From contig BQMF02000164.1 in assembly GCA_027922465.2 (NCBI GenBank), positions 434,001 to 498,000 of the forward strand: DNA of 64,000 nucleotides. Direction: 5' to 3'. Of the stretch, positions 9,897 through 21,187 are shown in pieces. The translations under genes and the position numbers were made by a program. Position 1 is the stretch's first letter. Each line of letters opens with the position of its first letter. The notes beneath the pieces were generated by a model that searched no databases, was not told the origin of the DNA, and saw only the letters and a list, made by a program, of their open reading frames with translations. This stretch comes from Turritopsis dohrnii (lineage: Eukaryota > Cnidaria > Hydrozoa > Anthoathecata > Oceaniidae).

Positions 9897-12797
9897 ATGA
9901 CTGAAAAATTGTTAGTAGTCGCACTGTTTCACTTGACAATGATGTTTGCTTGTATATACAATCGATTACTAGTAGAATGTCGAAGTTTTTGCACAAAAAC
10001 CAAGGCTTATGATAATCAGTCATTTGTAAACGACAACTGGCACGAGAGCTTGGTGTATTTAGGTAACACCGGAAATACACAAGAATGTTCCCAGTTACTT
10101 TGTTCAAACAGTTCATCAACAATGGCGTTTCTCAGCAACAACATGTGCTTTTCAGTCACTTGTAAGACTGTATGCCCGAAGTTACAAGTCACTAACCCAA
10201 TAGTTAGAAGCAAGTCTGTCATTATCATTGTCGAACGTATGACGAAGGATGTTCAGCGCGTCACGAGCCACCAGCATAATGGCACACCATCGCAGAGAAT
10301 ATCTCATGAGTACACACTTATTAGTGACTTCATTCGCAAAACAGACAGCAACGTGCGGCCAGTCATACGTCATTCAGACGTACTAAAAATAGCATTTTCC
10401 CTTAAATTAGTTCAAATAATAGATGTTGATGAATTAGCACAGTCTATTACGTTTGGGGCCTGGACAACAATGCAATGGACCAACAGCCTGTTAGCATGGA
10501 AGAAAGAAGATCATGGAAACGTTAGCAGAATTAACCTATCGCCAGATATAGTATGGAGGCCAACTTTGTTCTTATACAACGATGCTTCCTCTTCGAATTC
10601 GCACAGACAAAACTTAAGTAAACCATTTAATCAATTCATTATTCAGTTATCTTCTTAAAGCCAGATCTCTACTAGGTGGGAAATACCGCTGCAGAAGATC
10701 TCCCTACACCCTCATTGCTTCAAGCAGTTAGAAAACTTCATTGATCTAATGATATTGTTATCTCAACAGTTTAGTTTAGTTTAATTTTACGAATGTTTAC
10801 CCAGAATACCCTCCTCAGTTCCTTAAAGCTTGAAATACATTATCATTGAAATAGCCAGTTTATACGTCCATGATCAGTTCAAATAGATACGACAAAAAAA
10901 CTGATGAAAAAAACTGATCCAACACAGGTGTCTACATTTATTCAACAAACGCAGCCAACTACACGTTTTTTTATGACGATTTTGCCCACTGGGACTATAT
11001 TTCTATTTAATTCGCTATGTATCACCTTGTACCTTGTACCTATGTATTTACTCTTTGATTGAAAACAACAGGAATTAAGAAAACAATCAAACACGTTCAA
11101 CTTTTTCAAATGCTTTCCATTGAAACTGAAACAGGTGAAAATCTAATTGATGCATCCAAAGTTGTAATTTTAAATGATAATGTGTTCCAAGCTTCAGGTA
11201 CTGTTATCAATGAGGGTCCACACCATGTTGATCTAACGTTGTTTTATGGTCGATCATTAACTGACGTCAAGAAAACGTTGTTTTGTTTTTTCCATTTCGA
11301 CCATTAAAGGACAGTCAAGCAACGATTAAACACGACGCCTAAAGAGCGTTGATAAAACGTCTGTGCGCTTACTGGGACTTGAAGTTATATCTTCTGATAT
11401 TTTAGGAAACCAGCGGTCAAAGATTATTCTGGAAAGCAGTGGTGTGAGCACGTGGTTTTCAACAATGGTTTTTATCGCATCATGTGATATCAACGTTCGA
11501 TATTTTCCGTTCGATGAGCAATTTTGTTCCGTGCGGTTTGGAGCCTGGACCGAACCGTCTCAGAAAATCGATATTTCTCCATTCTCCACTGAGAACATGT
11601 TAGAAGTTTACTTAAAAAATTCCGAATGGGAACTGGTGAATTACAAAGTCGTGAAAGAGCTCATCCACTATGACTGCTGCAACGATATGACTATATCTGA
11701 AATCGTGTATAAATTTCATCTGCGGAGGAGAACATTCTATTATGTTTATACGTTCATTATACCATGCGGTCTACTTACATGGTTGGTCTTACTCACCTTT
11801 GTCTTACCACCGTCATCGGGTGAGAGAATGATCCTTGGACTCACAGTACTTGTAACAATGACAGTCTACTTGAACATTGCATCGAAACAGTTGCCGACCA
11901 CGTCTGACCACATACCCTTGCTGTCGCAGTATTACTTTATGTTGATGGTTCAAATCACACTCTCGATAATTCTGGCTATCATTAACTTGTGCGTTTTCTT
12001 CAAATCTGGCGACCCAGGTCCCGTGCCGCAATGGGCTCGATGTATATTCGTTGATAATCTTGGTTTCTTGGTAAACGGTAATGTAACCTTTTCAGGATTT
12101 AACACTTCACCAATACAGGATTCTGATTGGTCAACCTTATTCAGAAGAAACAATGCAAACAAATTTTCAAGTGATGAAACAATGGTATCAACACCATTAA
12201 ATGTAACAGCAGCAGATGTATCGCGGCCTTTGAATGTAACAGCAGTAAATGTATCAAGGTCTTTAAATGTAACAGCAGAGACTGTTATATGTGACAGCAC
12301 CACTACTGATGACGAAGATGATGAAGACGATTTGATCAATTCGTATTCTGAAGATGAAACATCAAACCATCTTATAACAAGAAAACCTGTTAAAAGCACG
12401 AGTTCTACTCACCAACGGTTGACACGTGGTGACGGTACGCCATACTTTAACTTTATCAGCCATTCAGCTTCAGTACATCGCCTATATCACGCCATACATC
12501 CGCCACTTTTAATGAAAATAAATGTTTATGTTAATTCAACAAGTCGTAAATTTTTTATTTTTCTTACTTGTAGATACTCAAAGATCATTCATGAGCACAG
12601 AAAAGGAGAGTGTATGGGAAAACATGGGAGTTATTCTGCAGAACGAACAGAAAAAGGAATGTAAGAAAGCCAACCTAGTACAGTGGCAGTTTCTATCAAC
12701 AGTTGTTGATCGTTTGCATTTCTTTGGTTTTATCATCACACTTGTCATAAGTACTTTGTCCATACTAGGAAAACCAGTTTATACCGACCTGGAATAA
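9897..12797 (+). CDS. Nicotinic acetylcholine receptor-like Cys-loop channel subunit
   Basis: Exon 1 is 9897-10617 and exon 2 begins at 11406 (A|GA junction, frame kept). Exon 3 is 12574-12797 and carries M4; the donor before it, somewhere in 12401-12545, is unresolved. The start MTEKLLVVALFHLTMMFA gives a signal peptide; an in-frame ATG at 9837 is less likely. A Cys-rich segment (about residues 30-105) precedes the ligand-binding domain. Seen: loop A Y (FLYND), loop D W (GAWTTMQW), Cys-loop CDINVRYFPFDEQFC, loop B W (FGAWTE), and vicinal cysteines HYDCC, so it is an alpha-type subunit, though the second loop C Tyr is absent. M1-M3 follow. The pore segment GERMILGLTVLVTMTV keeps Glu -1' (cation-type) but has Val at 9' and Lys at 20'. 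The M3-M4 loop is long, with three NVTA-type 11-residue repeats and an acidic run. M4 ends SILGKPVYTDLE. Confidence 0.88.
11069..11307 (+). other. Unexplained open frame inside the receptor intron
   Basis: After an acceptor-like AACAACAG, a frame of about 80 codons reads GIKKTIKHVQLFQMLSIE...VVILNDNVFQASGTVINEG and ends at 11307. It does not resemble the receptor, and including it would break the clean 10617-11406 join. A lone MITE end (GACGATTTTGCCCACTGGGA) sits at about 10975-10994. It could be an alternative exon, a gene fragment or chance; I do not recognise it. Confidence 0.3.
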
Positions 12798-12834
12798 TTT
12801 GAAAACCAGTTTATGCCGACCTGGAATAATTTGA
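12771..12834. repeat. 32-bp tandem duplication spanning the receptor stop codon
   Basis: AAAACCAGTTTATACCGACC begins at 12771 and recurs (AAAACCAGTTTATGCCGACC) at 12803. The stop codon TAA falls in the first copy, so the second copy is 3' UTR. Confidence 0.9.
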
Positions 12835-13058
12835 AAAGCTTTTTATACCACTCGGAAGACCTATTTTACACCAGACAGGATCATAATTTCCTCATATGGA
12901 GATTTACTATACTCGAATGTTCGCTATATATTTTAGTTAATGTATATGTAAATGTGGAAGTGTATATGAGGAACACCACCATTGCATTCTACAATCGCAT
13001 ATGAGCACCAGTTCTTTTAAAAAATAATTCCTATGGTTATTCTTTTGTAGTTTTCCAG

Positions 13059-13064
13059 AATAAA
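13059..13064 (+). terminator. Candidate polyadenylation signal of the receptor gene
   Basis: AATAAA about 260 bp after the receptor stop codon, the first canonical signal on this strand. Confidence 0.5.
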
Positions 13065-13347
13065 ATGTTGCAATCCATCTGTGATGCATTCTGATGTCCT
13101 TTAAAAACATCATTCATAATCCTAAATCAATATGCAATCGAACACATTTCTTACAATTAAAGGATAGCTGTATTGTAACCAAAAGCATGTAAATTCCTTC
13201 TTCATTCCATCCTGCCCTTATCTGTTAACTGTTTGACTTTTTTTTCGACTTGTTCAACAAATCTTGGAAAGTTTGGATCCAGTAGACATGTTTTTATCAG
13301 ACCTGCTTGTGCTTGCTCAAATGGGATGTTCGTAGTCTTGTAATATT

Positions 13348-13743
13348 GAGTTTAAGCAACTGCGACGGCAACGTCGACGACGACGTGAGGAAAAACAACA
13401 AAATAAATAATTACTACCAAATAAAAGTATGAATGAATAACTTGTTTTTGTTAGAGAAACAATGCCTTTGATAAACTTATATCGACTGGAAAGTTATCAA
13501 GTTACTTTAAAATCTACATAAGAGAAAAAGACTCATCTCTGTAATCACGTCTCCGTTCTCAGCACAACTTCAAAACGTGATTTTACACGTGAGCACAGAA
13601 CGTGCAAACGTGTTAATGATGTAATTATCTTCCCAATGGCCTCATTAGCGGTAGAATTCTTTCTAAACAACTTCCACATAGAAAACAAAGCTTTTGTTTT
13701 AAACACGTCGCCGTCTTCGTTGCCGTTGTGATTGCTTAAACTC
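13348..13743. mobile_element. 396-bp TIR element (GAGTTTAAGCAA ends)
   Basis: The left end GAGTTTAAGCAACTGCGACG and the right end (complement GAGTTTAAGCAATCACAACG) continue as inverted repeats for about 40 bp through a CGACGACGTG stretch. No coding capacity; a clear target duplication is not visible. Confidence 0.8.
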
Positions 13744-13794
13744 CCTGGAATACTACCTACATTTTCAAAAATGATATGAATACTTTATTTACAT

Positions 13795-14815
13795 CATTGT
13801 ATGATAATGGAAATCATGAAATTTTATGATTATGCCTCTTTACCAAGTGAAAAAATGTGATTATCATTCGGGTCTGAAAAGTTATGTTTAAGGCCAGGGA
13901 AACGGAGCCTAACACATTGGTCCAACATTTTTCTGATGTAGAATTAAACAGTAGAAAATGAAAAATACACCAGTAGTTGAAGGGTGTTTTAATACGGCCA
14001 ACGCTTTCGTTGTAACACCACATTAAACAATGTTTCTCCAATAGAATTTGCAATTGCACTTTTTGCGTACCTCTCTTTATCTATAATATGTCAAATCCTC
14101 TGTAATAACAAGGGTCAGAATATTGGGTAAACATGTTGGATGAGCAAGAAAACGCAGACAACCTATTCCAATATTAGAGAAAGCAAAAAACCTTGTGGTC
14201 AAAGAATTCCAATAACTTAAAAGTTTGTTTTATGACGAAAAAATATTTTTACAAATCATTTGCTGCAACCACATCCAAATTCATCATTCTCTATGATGTT
14301 AGATAGGCATGTTGGGCTCGTTTTATCTGACTTATTGAAGGAGACTTGGTATTATCGTATTAAATAAGTTCTAAGGGTAATCAGAAAAACAAAGTTTTGT
14401 TTGACAAGGACATTTGCGGTTTATAAAGCAAAACCAGCGACAAAATAACACAGTGACTTATCATGATTCTAAATACTTATCTATTTCTTTTTTCTGAATG
14501 TCAAATCTTGAAACTTCAGTGATTATAACTTTTCCTATATTTAAGGTGCTAGGACATAGGTCTCGTGTGGATCAAAAGTCGTTTTCGTTCTCAGTTCTCA
14601 AAGCTATTTGCAGAGAAACTGTCGATTTCTTACATGTTTTGTTTGAATGTTGAAAAACTGCTGGTCCTTCGACAATTTCTCAGCCAGGCTATTCCAATCC
14701 ATTACATTTTAAATTATGCTCATTAAGCCTTGGCGTACATGTTTGCACAGTAGATAGTGCGCATATCCTGGACATCAATTCCTAACACTGGTATTAAACT
14801 TGAAACAAAAATCAG
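13795..14815. repeat. Segmental duplication, copy 2 (pairs with 4140-7600)
   Basis: Compact version of the duplicated block. It aligns to 4140-4330, 5030-5417 and 7255-7600 in order and orientation, and ends in a MnSOD exon relic. It lacks both the TIR element at 5419-7003 and sequence corresponding to exon 4 of the NPC2-like gene. Confidence 0.65.
14675..14812 (-). pseudogene. Relic of MnSOD last exon (copy P2)
   Basis: Minus-strand sequence starts like LIPVLGIDV, then is frameshifted through the WEHAYY region (CAGGATATGCGCACTATCTACTG) and ends with a VMDWNSLAEKL-like stretch. It aligns with the intact exons at 15592-15734 and 23883-24061 and with the relic at 7445-7598. It lies about 780 bp downstream of intact MnSOD copy A on the same strand. 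Confidence 0.75.
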
Positions 14816-15591
14816 GAAATGCCATGGTTGAGTCATTGCATTGTTCCTTTTACATGTATTCCATGGGAAAGTCGCGAATCAAAAATTGAAGATCCTTTCC
14901 ATTATCATTTCCTCAGCGATACATGACATTTAATAACAGATATAAATTCCTGATTAAAATCTGGATTTTCCCTCTTGCATGGATGAATCAATATAGTTAT
15001 ACAAGTTTCCATGGAAATGAATTTAATACTTTATCCTAACCTATCTTTCGACCGTCATTGATAGTCACAACTTGGTTATCCATTTTGAAGTACCTTATCG
15101 GGGTCAAATGTTTTGACTTGGCTTTCCCTGTCCGCTTGCACAAATCTCTAGAATGCAAGCCACTGGAAACATGTCTGGAAAAAGGCCAAAGAAAAGAACA
15201 GATGAGGAAAACAGTTAAGTGTCAATCGTATTTTTTTCTTGACTTTCTTGGTCAATTATTACATCCTTAAGTGCTAAATAGGTGATAAAAAGTACGATTT
15301 GTATAAGTCAAATCTAATCTGAAAACGACTCATAAAACTGGAATTCATTAGCACGGTCCTTGGAAGCTCAAGATCAATGATGACAGAAAAACGTCACGAT
15401 CGACAAAAAATTCACCATTTATGCCTCACTTAACATTGAAAGCACGGTTAGTCACCTAAAATCCTTGCAGGATATCGAGGCTATCAAGAAAAAATACTTC
15501 CTTTTAATCTTTAATCTATACAAAAGAAACAGAAACATTCGGTTTTATATTTTCATCCAATCGAAATAAACATTTTGCCGTAAGTGATGTA

Positions 15592-18573
15592 CTACAGGGC
15601 GTTCTTCAACCTCTCCGCCACGTTGTTCCAATCCACTACATTATAAATGGCGGTCACGTAGTCCGGGCGTACGTTTTTGTACTGTAGATAGTACGCATGC
15701 TCCCAGACGTCAATTCCTAGCAACGGTATCAAACCTATAACAACAAAAACAATGTATATAATATTTATACACAATGTATATAAATGTATATAAATGTTCA
15801 CACGAATCATATCAGCTTCACGGTGAAACCTTGTTAATTTCCTTGAGTCAATGAGAATAGGATGATATCGCCTCCTGGCAAAAAAAACCAACATACACAT
15901 GAAAATTTTCGCCATAGAATTGCGATCGATAAAATATTATGTACGTGTCAAAATATTTTTAACTGCTCAAATGGTTGGAGGAAACAGATTAGAGCTGCGT
16001 TGCAAAACCAAAGGGAACAGCATTGTCGAGTTCCCTAACCGACAATACAATTGCAGAAACGATAACAGCGGACAAATCTGTTAAGAAATCACGGCGAAGG
16101 AGTAAATTTCTATAGAACCATACAAATTATTTCAATGAAAAGGCTCTTCCTCGCAGTGAAAATTTTGCCGACAGGGAAGATAAACATGTAAGCTATATAT
16201 ACCTGTGGTAGCTTCCAACGGATCTTGATTAGCGCATGTAGCGATTGATAGTCTTTGATTCACTTTATCATAACCCTATTACGAAAGAGAAACTTTGACA
16301 TACTACTTTGTAACTTGATAGAATATACAACAACAGAGATGCTCATAGGATTGATGGGGCTTTCTCTATGGTCATTCCCTTCTTATTAACATAATGATGA
16401 TAACAATAACGGAAGCAAATCAGCATACCGTATTCTCTCTGATAAGCGTTTATTAGATTTTGAGTTATTGTTAAGTCACTCTAATAAGCGCCCAGGTGCT
16501 TATTAGAGAGGGGCGCTTACTGGAGAAGAGCGCTAATTAGAGAGAATACGGTATTCAAATATGAATGCATGAACAAGCATGTGTATGTATTAGCTCTTCA
16601 TCTGAATATTGCGTATTAATGGGTTTGTGTCAATGTTGGACAGAAATACGTACCGTGCAATGTGGGAATGTCAGTCATTTTGTTTTCCTAACCCTTTTGT
16701 TTTGCTAACCCCTATCCCGAGCCCTTAACCCAGGAAACCCTAACGACGCCATTATCGATAAGCATAGATCAATGATCACATGGAACAAGATTTTCCCGCC
16801 TCGCTTAATTATGCTCTGTGCGAAAATAGACAGAAACACGCAATGTTAGCCGAGGCTGTCTTCTGAGTTATGGACAACACTATATGGATTACAACATTGT
16901 GTGAGACATGTGAATGATGTAAATATAAAATTCGAATGTTAACAAACAATGCAGACAACAATTGTTTTCACTATACTTAATCTTCATTGCTAAAGCGTTG
17001 TCCTTTAAGAAATGTTTTCGTCTCGCTATTGCTCACTATGAACTCTATAGCTCCCTTCTATGTCTGAAGCTGAAAACAAGTTTTTAGAACTACATTAGAC
17101 TCAAGAGCATCGAGTAAGCCGGACCATTAACAATAACAGAGTATTGTAGAATCAGCCATCTTACATGCCAAATATATAACGAAATTGTCATGTGATCGAA
17201 AACATTACACTTTTGTATTACTTCTTTCGGCAATCCATCAAACGAAATTCTAATTCTACATCGTGAATGAACACACTGCAAGGGGATTATTTGGAAATAT
17301 TCTACATACCAGCCAACCCCAACCAGAACCTTGAACAGCTACCGTAGCAGCAGATAACCTGCTTTTCATATTCTCGAAAGAACCAAAATCTCGATTGATA
17401 GCTGCAAGCAAATCTCCTGAAAAAAAAAGAGGATCACCACGTATAAAAAATACGATTACGAAAAATTGTCATCGATACAACTTTCACACTGCGAAAATGT
17501 TGCAAAATCAGTGCGGTGGAGTACATCCTTATCGAAAGGTTCATACATGTACACATTATTTCAGTGGAAATGCACTTCGTCAGTTTGGCCGTTGTTGGTT
17601 TGATTAAGGACAAAAAACCACAACAACAAAGCAAACAAAAATTAACAAGGAAGCTACAAGATAAGTTTCGCAAAGATGTGCATTTACGAGATGGAAGTTA
17701 GATGAACAGCATTCAAGTGCATCATGTAATGGAGATAAAAATGAGACGGGGACTAAAAAGAATTACCTGTTGGTTCTCCTCCGCCATTTGGGGACAAATT
17801 TGTCCAAAATATAGAATGATTAATATGTCCACCACCATTGAACTTCAATGCTGGTGCAAGACTGATTACTTTTGACACATCACCTGTAACATGGTTGGAA
17901 GGAGATGCTTGGTAAATGGGAGTGGCGAATTCGCAACATACAACGAACATCTCAAACCAGAACATTCCGACTTATTCTCGAAAAGGAATATTTGACAGAA
18001 ACTTCAATGATTTTCCTTTTAAAGTTCAAATGAGTTACGAATTGCCATGGAAACGAAGATCAATAAACATTTCCTGGGTTACAGTTTTCAAATCAACATT
18101 GTCCGTCTCGTTTCTAATATCTAATTTGCTATAAAGTGTTCTGCTGAGAGTTCGAACAATCGAGATCATCAGTAGGTCATTAAGTCATGAAATGAGAAAA
18201 ACAAAGGTTTTTATCAGAACGAGGCTGTAATACAACCTAAATACCAAACCTCTAGAAATGCCTATTGTTTCCGAAAGCATTCTCAAAGATGTTCACATAG
18301 GTTACGCTCCACCTGTCAGTATTTTCCCCCATAAATTTCGTGATGGTTACCTTTCGCTTGTGCTTCGGCAAGTTGTTCCTCGGCAACATTCAGGTTATTC
18401 ACGTATGTTTGATGGTGCTTCGAGTGGTGAAGCTCCATTATCTCTGCTGAAATCGTTGGATACAAATCTCCATAATCATACGGCAGGTCAGGAAGTGTAT
18501 GCTTGCTGGCTGTTACCATTTGCGAGAGGTGCTTTAACGCAGTCACTCCCCGTGCTCCAGATAAGCGAATCAT
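15592..18573 (-). CDS. SOD2: Manganese superoxide dismutase, copy A
   Basis: Five exons: 18351-18573, 17767-17883, 17310-17416, 16203-16275 and 15592-15734, giving 220 aa (human SOD2 is 222). The enzyme dismutates superoxide to oxygen and hydrogen peroxide in the mitochondrial matrix. The N-terminus ([19 protein letters not shown]) is Arg/Lys-bearing and amphipathic, fitting a mitochondrial presequence before [12 protein letters not shown]. All four Mn ligands are present: His in LHHSKHH, His in [11 protein letters not shown], and Asp and His in DVWEHAYY. The Mn-type Gln is in CANQDPL. The gateway Tyr of HHQTYVNN and the GSGWGWL strand are intact. All introns are GT-AG. A foldback element and one or two MITE copies sit in introns. 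It looks fully functional. Confidence 0.95.
16066..16177 (+). mobile_element. Foldback MITE family, diverged copy in MnSOD-A intron
   Basis: Begins near CAGCGGACAAATC and ends TTTTGCCGACAGGG, with GGCGAAGGAGTAAATTTCTATAGAA and TTTCAATGAAAAGGCTCTTC between. Confidence 0.65.
16425..16554. mobile_element. 130-bp foldback element with ATACCGTATTCTCTCT ends
   Basis: The left arm ATACCGTATTCTCTCTGATA and the right arm (its complement, ending AGAGAGAATACGGTAT) are inverted. Internal AATAAGCGCC / GGGCGCTTA motifs extend the hairpin. It lies in a MnSOD-A intron. Confidence 0.8.
17488..17594 (+). mobile_element. Foldback MITE family, strongly decayed copy
   Basis: Retains TGCGGTGGAGTACATCCTTA, CACATTATTTCAGTGGAAAT and GCACTTCGTCAG in family order inside a MnSOD-A intron. 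The ends are worn. Confidence 0.45.
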
Positions 18574-19256
18574 AGTCGTTTATTACTTCTAAATGTGAAC
18601 CAGAACAACAGATTCACAATCTACTGAGACTGCCCGTTGATCGCAAGATAGCAATACAACACAATTCTATTCGTAATGCAACGAGTTATAAGGTTTTTTG
18701 AAAAAATTGATAGATGCAAGGCAAACACAAACAAATTTCCCTTTTCTGTTCAAGGGAAAAGGAAAAGCTTCACATCAAGACCTAACAAATTCATTCACTA
18801 ACATTATTAGGAACTCCTCGTACAAGGATATTGCTTTTTCAATAATTTTCACGCTGACATCACTTGTGGAATTATCAAATTTCCCGCTCCCCAGAATATT
18901 ATTATCTCCTTAATACTGAATACAGCTACTGCAAAGGAATGCTAGAAGTACTTGCTTGGGAGTACTTTTAACCACTGTTCTATTATCCTTTTCCTTTTAC
19001 GAAATGCATTGTGGTAGCTGTGGCATGTGTTAAGGAGTGTATTATGGAATCAACACAACGTGTCGACTTTTTAAACCAAGCCAGCCTTCGCAAAAATCTC
19101 TGCGAAGGAGCGCATTTCTACAGAAATTTACACACAATTTCAATAAAAACGCTCTCCGACACAGTGACTTTTTGACGACTTTACCCAATGGGAAAGCTCA
19201 AATGTTTTCGAAGCAATACTCATGACATTTTCAAATAATTTACGCGAGTAATCAAC
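18574..19256. other. Spacer between MnSOD-A and GTF3C5 (promoter side of MnSOD-A)
   Basis: About 680 bp containing a MITE copy at 19084-19194. The 5' flank of MnSOD-A and the 3' flank of GTF3C5 share it. No further gene or clear promoter motif seen. Confidence 0.5.
19084..19194 (+). mobile_element. Foldback MITE family copy
   Basis: Contains CTCTGCGAAGGAGCGCATTT, CACAATTTCAATAAAAACGC, CAGTGACTTTTTGACGA and the terminal TTTACCCAATGGG. Confidence 0.75.
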
Positions 19257-20846
19257 TTAGTCTTCGTAATCAAAGGAAGCTTCGTTATCATTGTAATAAC
19301 TAGGATATTCCAGAAAGTCTTCGCTGTCTTCGTTCTCTTGCAGTAACTGCAAGTATCTAGTTGGCTGAAAAGTCGCAGTGTCATCATCGCACAAATCACT
19401 TATTGGTGGAAATTCTGCGTCGTCAGCCGTTTCGTCATCATACTTCTCCTCCCCGATTGGTGGATCGAGTTCGTCCGGGTTTTCTATTGGTTTATTTTCT
19501 CTTTGCGATTGTTTGATACGGTCAAAATACGCATTGACGGTTTTAGTCATTTGCGCGCGAATTCTGGCCATGGTTCCTGGTGGGAACCAGCCCTCCTTTT
19601 CGTCACAGTTCGTTTCCATTCCATCGTTTTCGTGAATAATCGCCTGTACCTCTTCGTCGTGAAGATCACATAACTGATACATCATATTTCTCGAGGGCAG
19701 CATTTTATCTCCAGAAAAGATGTAGATATTCGTGTCTCCAGCTACATCGTCAGCCGGCTGTTCGGATGCAGCCAACACCGACGAGCCGTGAGGTAACACA
19801 CGCGATTGAAGGTTTCGCGGAATGTAGTTTTTATGACTTCGTTTGGGAACTAGCATTTTATAAGTTCTTTTCGAATCCTTTGATTCCCTGATACGAAAGT
19901 CAACCATCTGGTAGATCTTGGCTTTTGGGTCTTTCCTCGGGTCGTAACCCATGCGACACCACATCGTACGCCAGGGTCCGCTCAACCAATAGTAACCAAA
20001 GTGTTGTATGATTTTCTTGAGCTTTTCCAGTGAAATACTGATATGACACGAGATGGCCAACTTCGACCAAATCGGACGTTCTTCGAACAGTTTTTGAATC
20101 ACGTTGATGGCATCGCTATCTGAATTCAATTGCAATTTTTCCAAAATGGTTACGGCACCGCCAGAAGGTCCTTGCGGCACATCTTCGTTCTCAAATAACG
20201 CGGCCATAGATTCTGCTTGTCTGCGTTTTCGCGAGTACGCGACATTCTCCTCCGTGCTGCTCTGAAACCTTTCTGACAAATCTTTACTAATATGAGAGTT
20301 GCGCCCTTGCACTGGATCTGGTCGGTAATCGTACGAGCCACATGTGTCAATACGCCCAAAAATGGGCGGTGGAAAGTAGGGCGGAAAATCTTGCCTGCCA
20401 AGTTCACTTCCACGAAGCTGTTTAAAATAATCCCACATAGGTTCGGGTAGCAAGTACTGATAGTCCATCAGGGTTTGAAATTTATACTGTTCTTTCACGA
20501 CTCCCAAAATTTCCTGTTTGTACTCGTATTGGACCGAGGCTGCCTCGGATTCGTTTTGCTGACCTTCTGAAGAACTCGGTGTGGGGCGTTTTATCTTTCT
20601 CCTTCTGATCTTCATCAACAGACCAGTACACGGCACCAAGTCGGCACAAACAAAGTGCGCCGTGTAATCTTCTGGTCGATACGTCATCTGCAGGCGACAT
20701 TTTCCCTTGTAATATGTGTCGGATACTTTCTTCTCGCCGCCTAGTGTCTGCAACATCTTATCGACGTTCTGGATGAACCCAGGGTATTCGATGCAAACTA
20801 ACTTGGACGTCTTGACGTCTGCAAATTTTGTTTCTTCTGTTGCCAT
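19257..20846 (-). CDS. GTF3C5: General transcription factor IIIC subunit 5 (TFIIIC63)
   Basis: A single uninterrupted frame of 529 aa. It corresponds to the TFIIIC subunit (Tfc1/tau95 family) that helps TFIIIC recognise internal promoters of tRNA and other Pol III genes in the nucleus. Seen: an N-terminal triple-barrel dimerisation-type region with VCIEYPGFIQNVDKMLQTLGG; the central FPPYFPPPIFGRID motif; then a winged-helix DNA-binding region with RPIWSKLAI, GPWRTMWCRMGYDPRKDPKA and IYQMVDFRIR; MYQLCDLHDEEVQ follows. The tail is strongly acidic (DDETADDAEFP...EDSEDFLEY), as in animal GTF3C5. Length matches human (about 519). The first ATG is followed by the conserved region about 15 residues later. 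It is intronless, unlike its neighbours, so an old retrocopy is conceivable, but there is no decay. Confidence 0.92.
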   Translation of the reverse strand: MATEETKFADVKTSKLVCIEYPGFIQNVDKMLQTLGGEKKVSDTYYKGKCRLQMTYRPEDYTAHFVCADLVPCTGLLMKIRRRKIKRPTPSSSEGQQNESEAASVQYEYKQEILGVVKEQYKFQTLMDYQYLLPEPMWDYFKQLRGSELGRQDFPPYFPPPIFGRIDTCGSYDYRPDPVQGRNSHISKDLSERFQSSTEENVAYSRKRRQAESMAALFENEDVPQGPSGGAVTILEKLQLNSDSDAINVIQKLFEERPIWSKLAISCHISISLEKLKKIIQHFGYYWLSGPWRTMWCRMGYDPRKDPKAKIYQMVDFRIRESKDSKRTYKMLVPKRSHKNYIPRNLQSRVLPHGSSVLAASEQPADDVAGDTNIYIFSGDKMLPSRNMMYQLCDLHDEEVQAIIHENDGMETNCDEKEGWFPPGTMARIRAQMTKTVNAYFDRIKQSQRENKPIENPDELDPPIGEEKYDDETADDAEFPPISDLCDDDTATFQPTRYLQLLQENEDSEDFLEYPSYYNDNEASFDYED

Positions 20847-21067
20847 GGTAACGTGTACTCCATTAGAAAACTAAGCACATTATTCGGTAAATGAAATTTA
20901 GCCTGTAACAAAAATGTGGTAACATAAGAAAGACGAACAAGACAGTGTCGGGTTTTTCAATCCGTCATCATTTTACAAGTTTTTTAGTCAAATATATTTT
21001 CCGTAACTTTATCAGATCTAAGAAAATTGGAAAGTAAAAATCCATTTTTTCTTCACCCTTTTAGTCA

Positions 21068-21187
21068 CCCAGTATGAAAAGTTGTCGAAAAGCACTGCGA
21101 AGGAGTGCATTTCTATAGCAATATACGCACTATTTCAGGAAGAATGTTCTTCTTCGCAGTGATTTTTTACAATTTTGGCCACTGGGA
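21068..21187 (+). mobile_element. Foldback MITE family copy
   Basis: Ends CCCAGTATGAAAA and GGCCACTGGG; inside are CACTGCGAAGGAGTGCATTT, CTATTTCAGGAAGAATG and CTTCGCAGTGATTTTT. Confidence 0.8.

Noticed and set aside
12543..12573. A 31-bp intron before the M4 exon of the receptor
   Set aside because: The phase fits, but the length is implausibly short; an upstream donor between 12401 and 12434 is as likely, so the donor is left unresolved.
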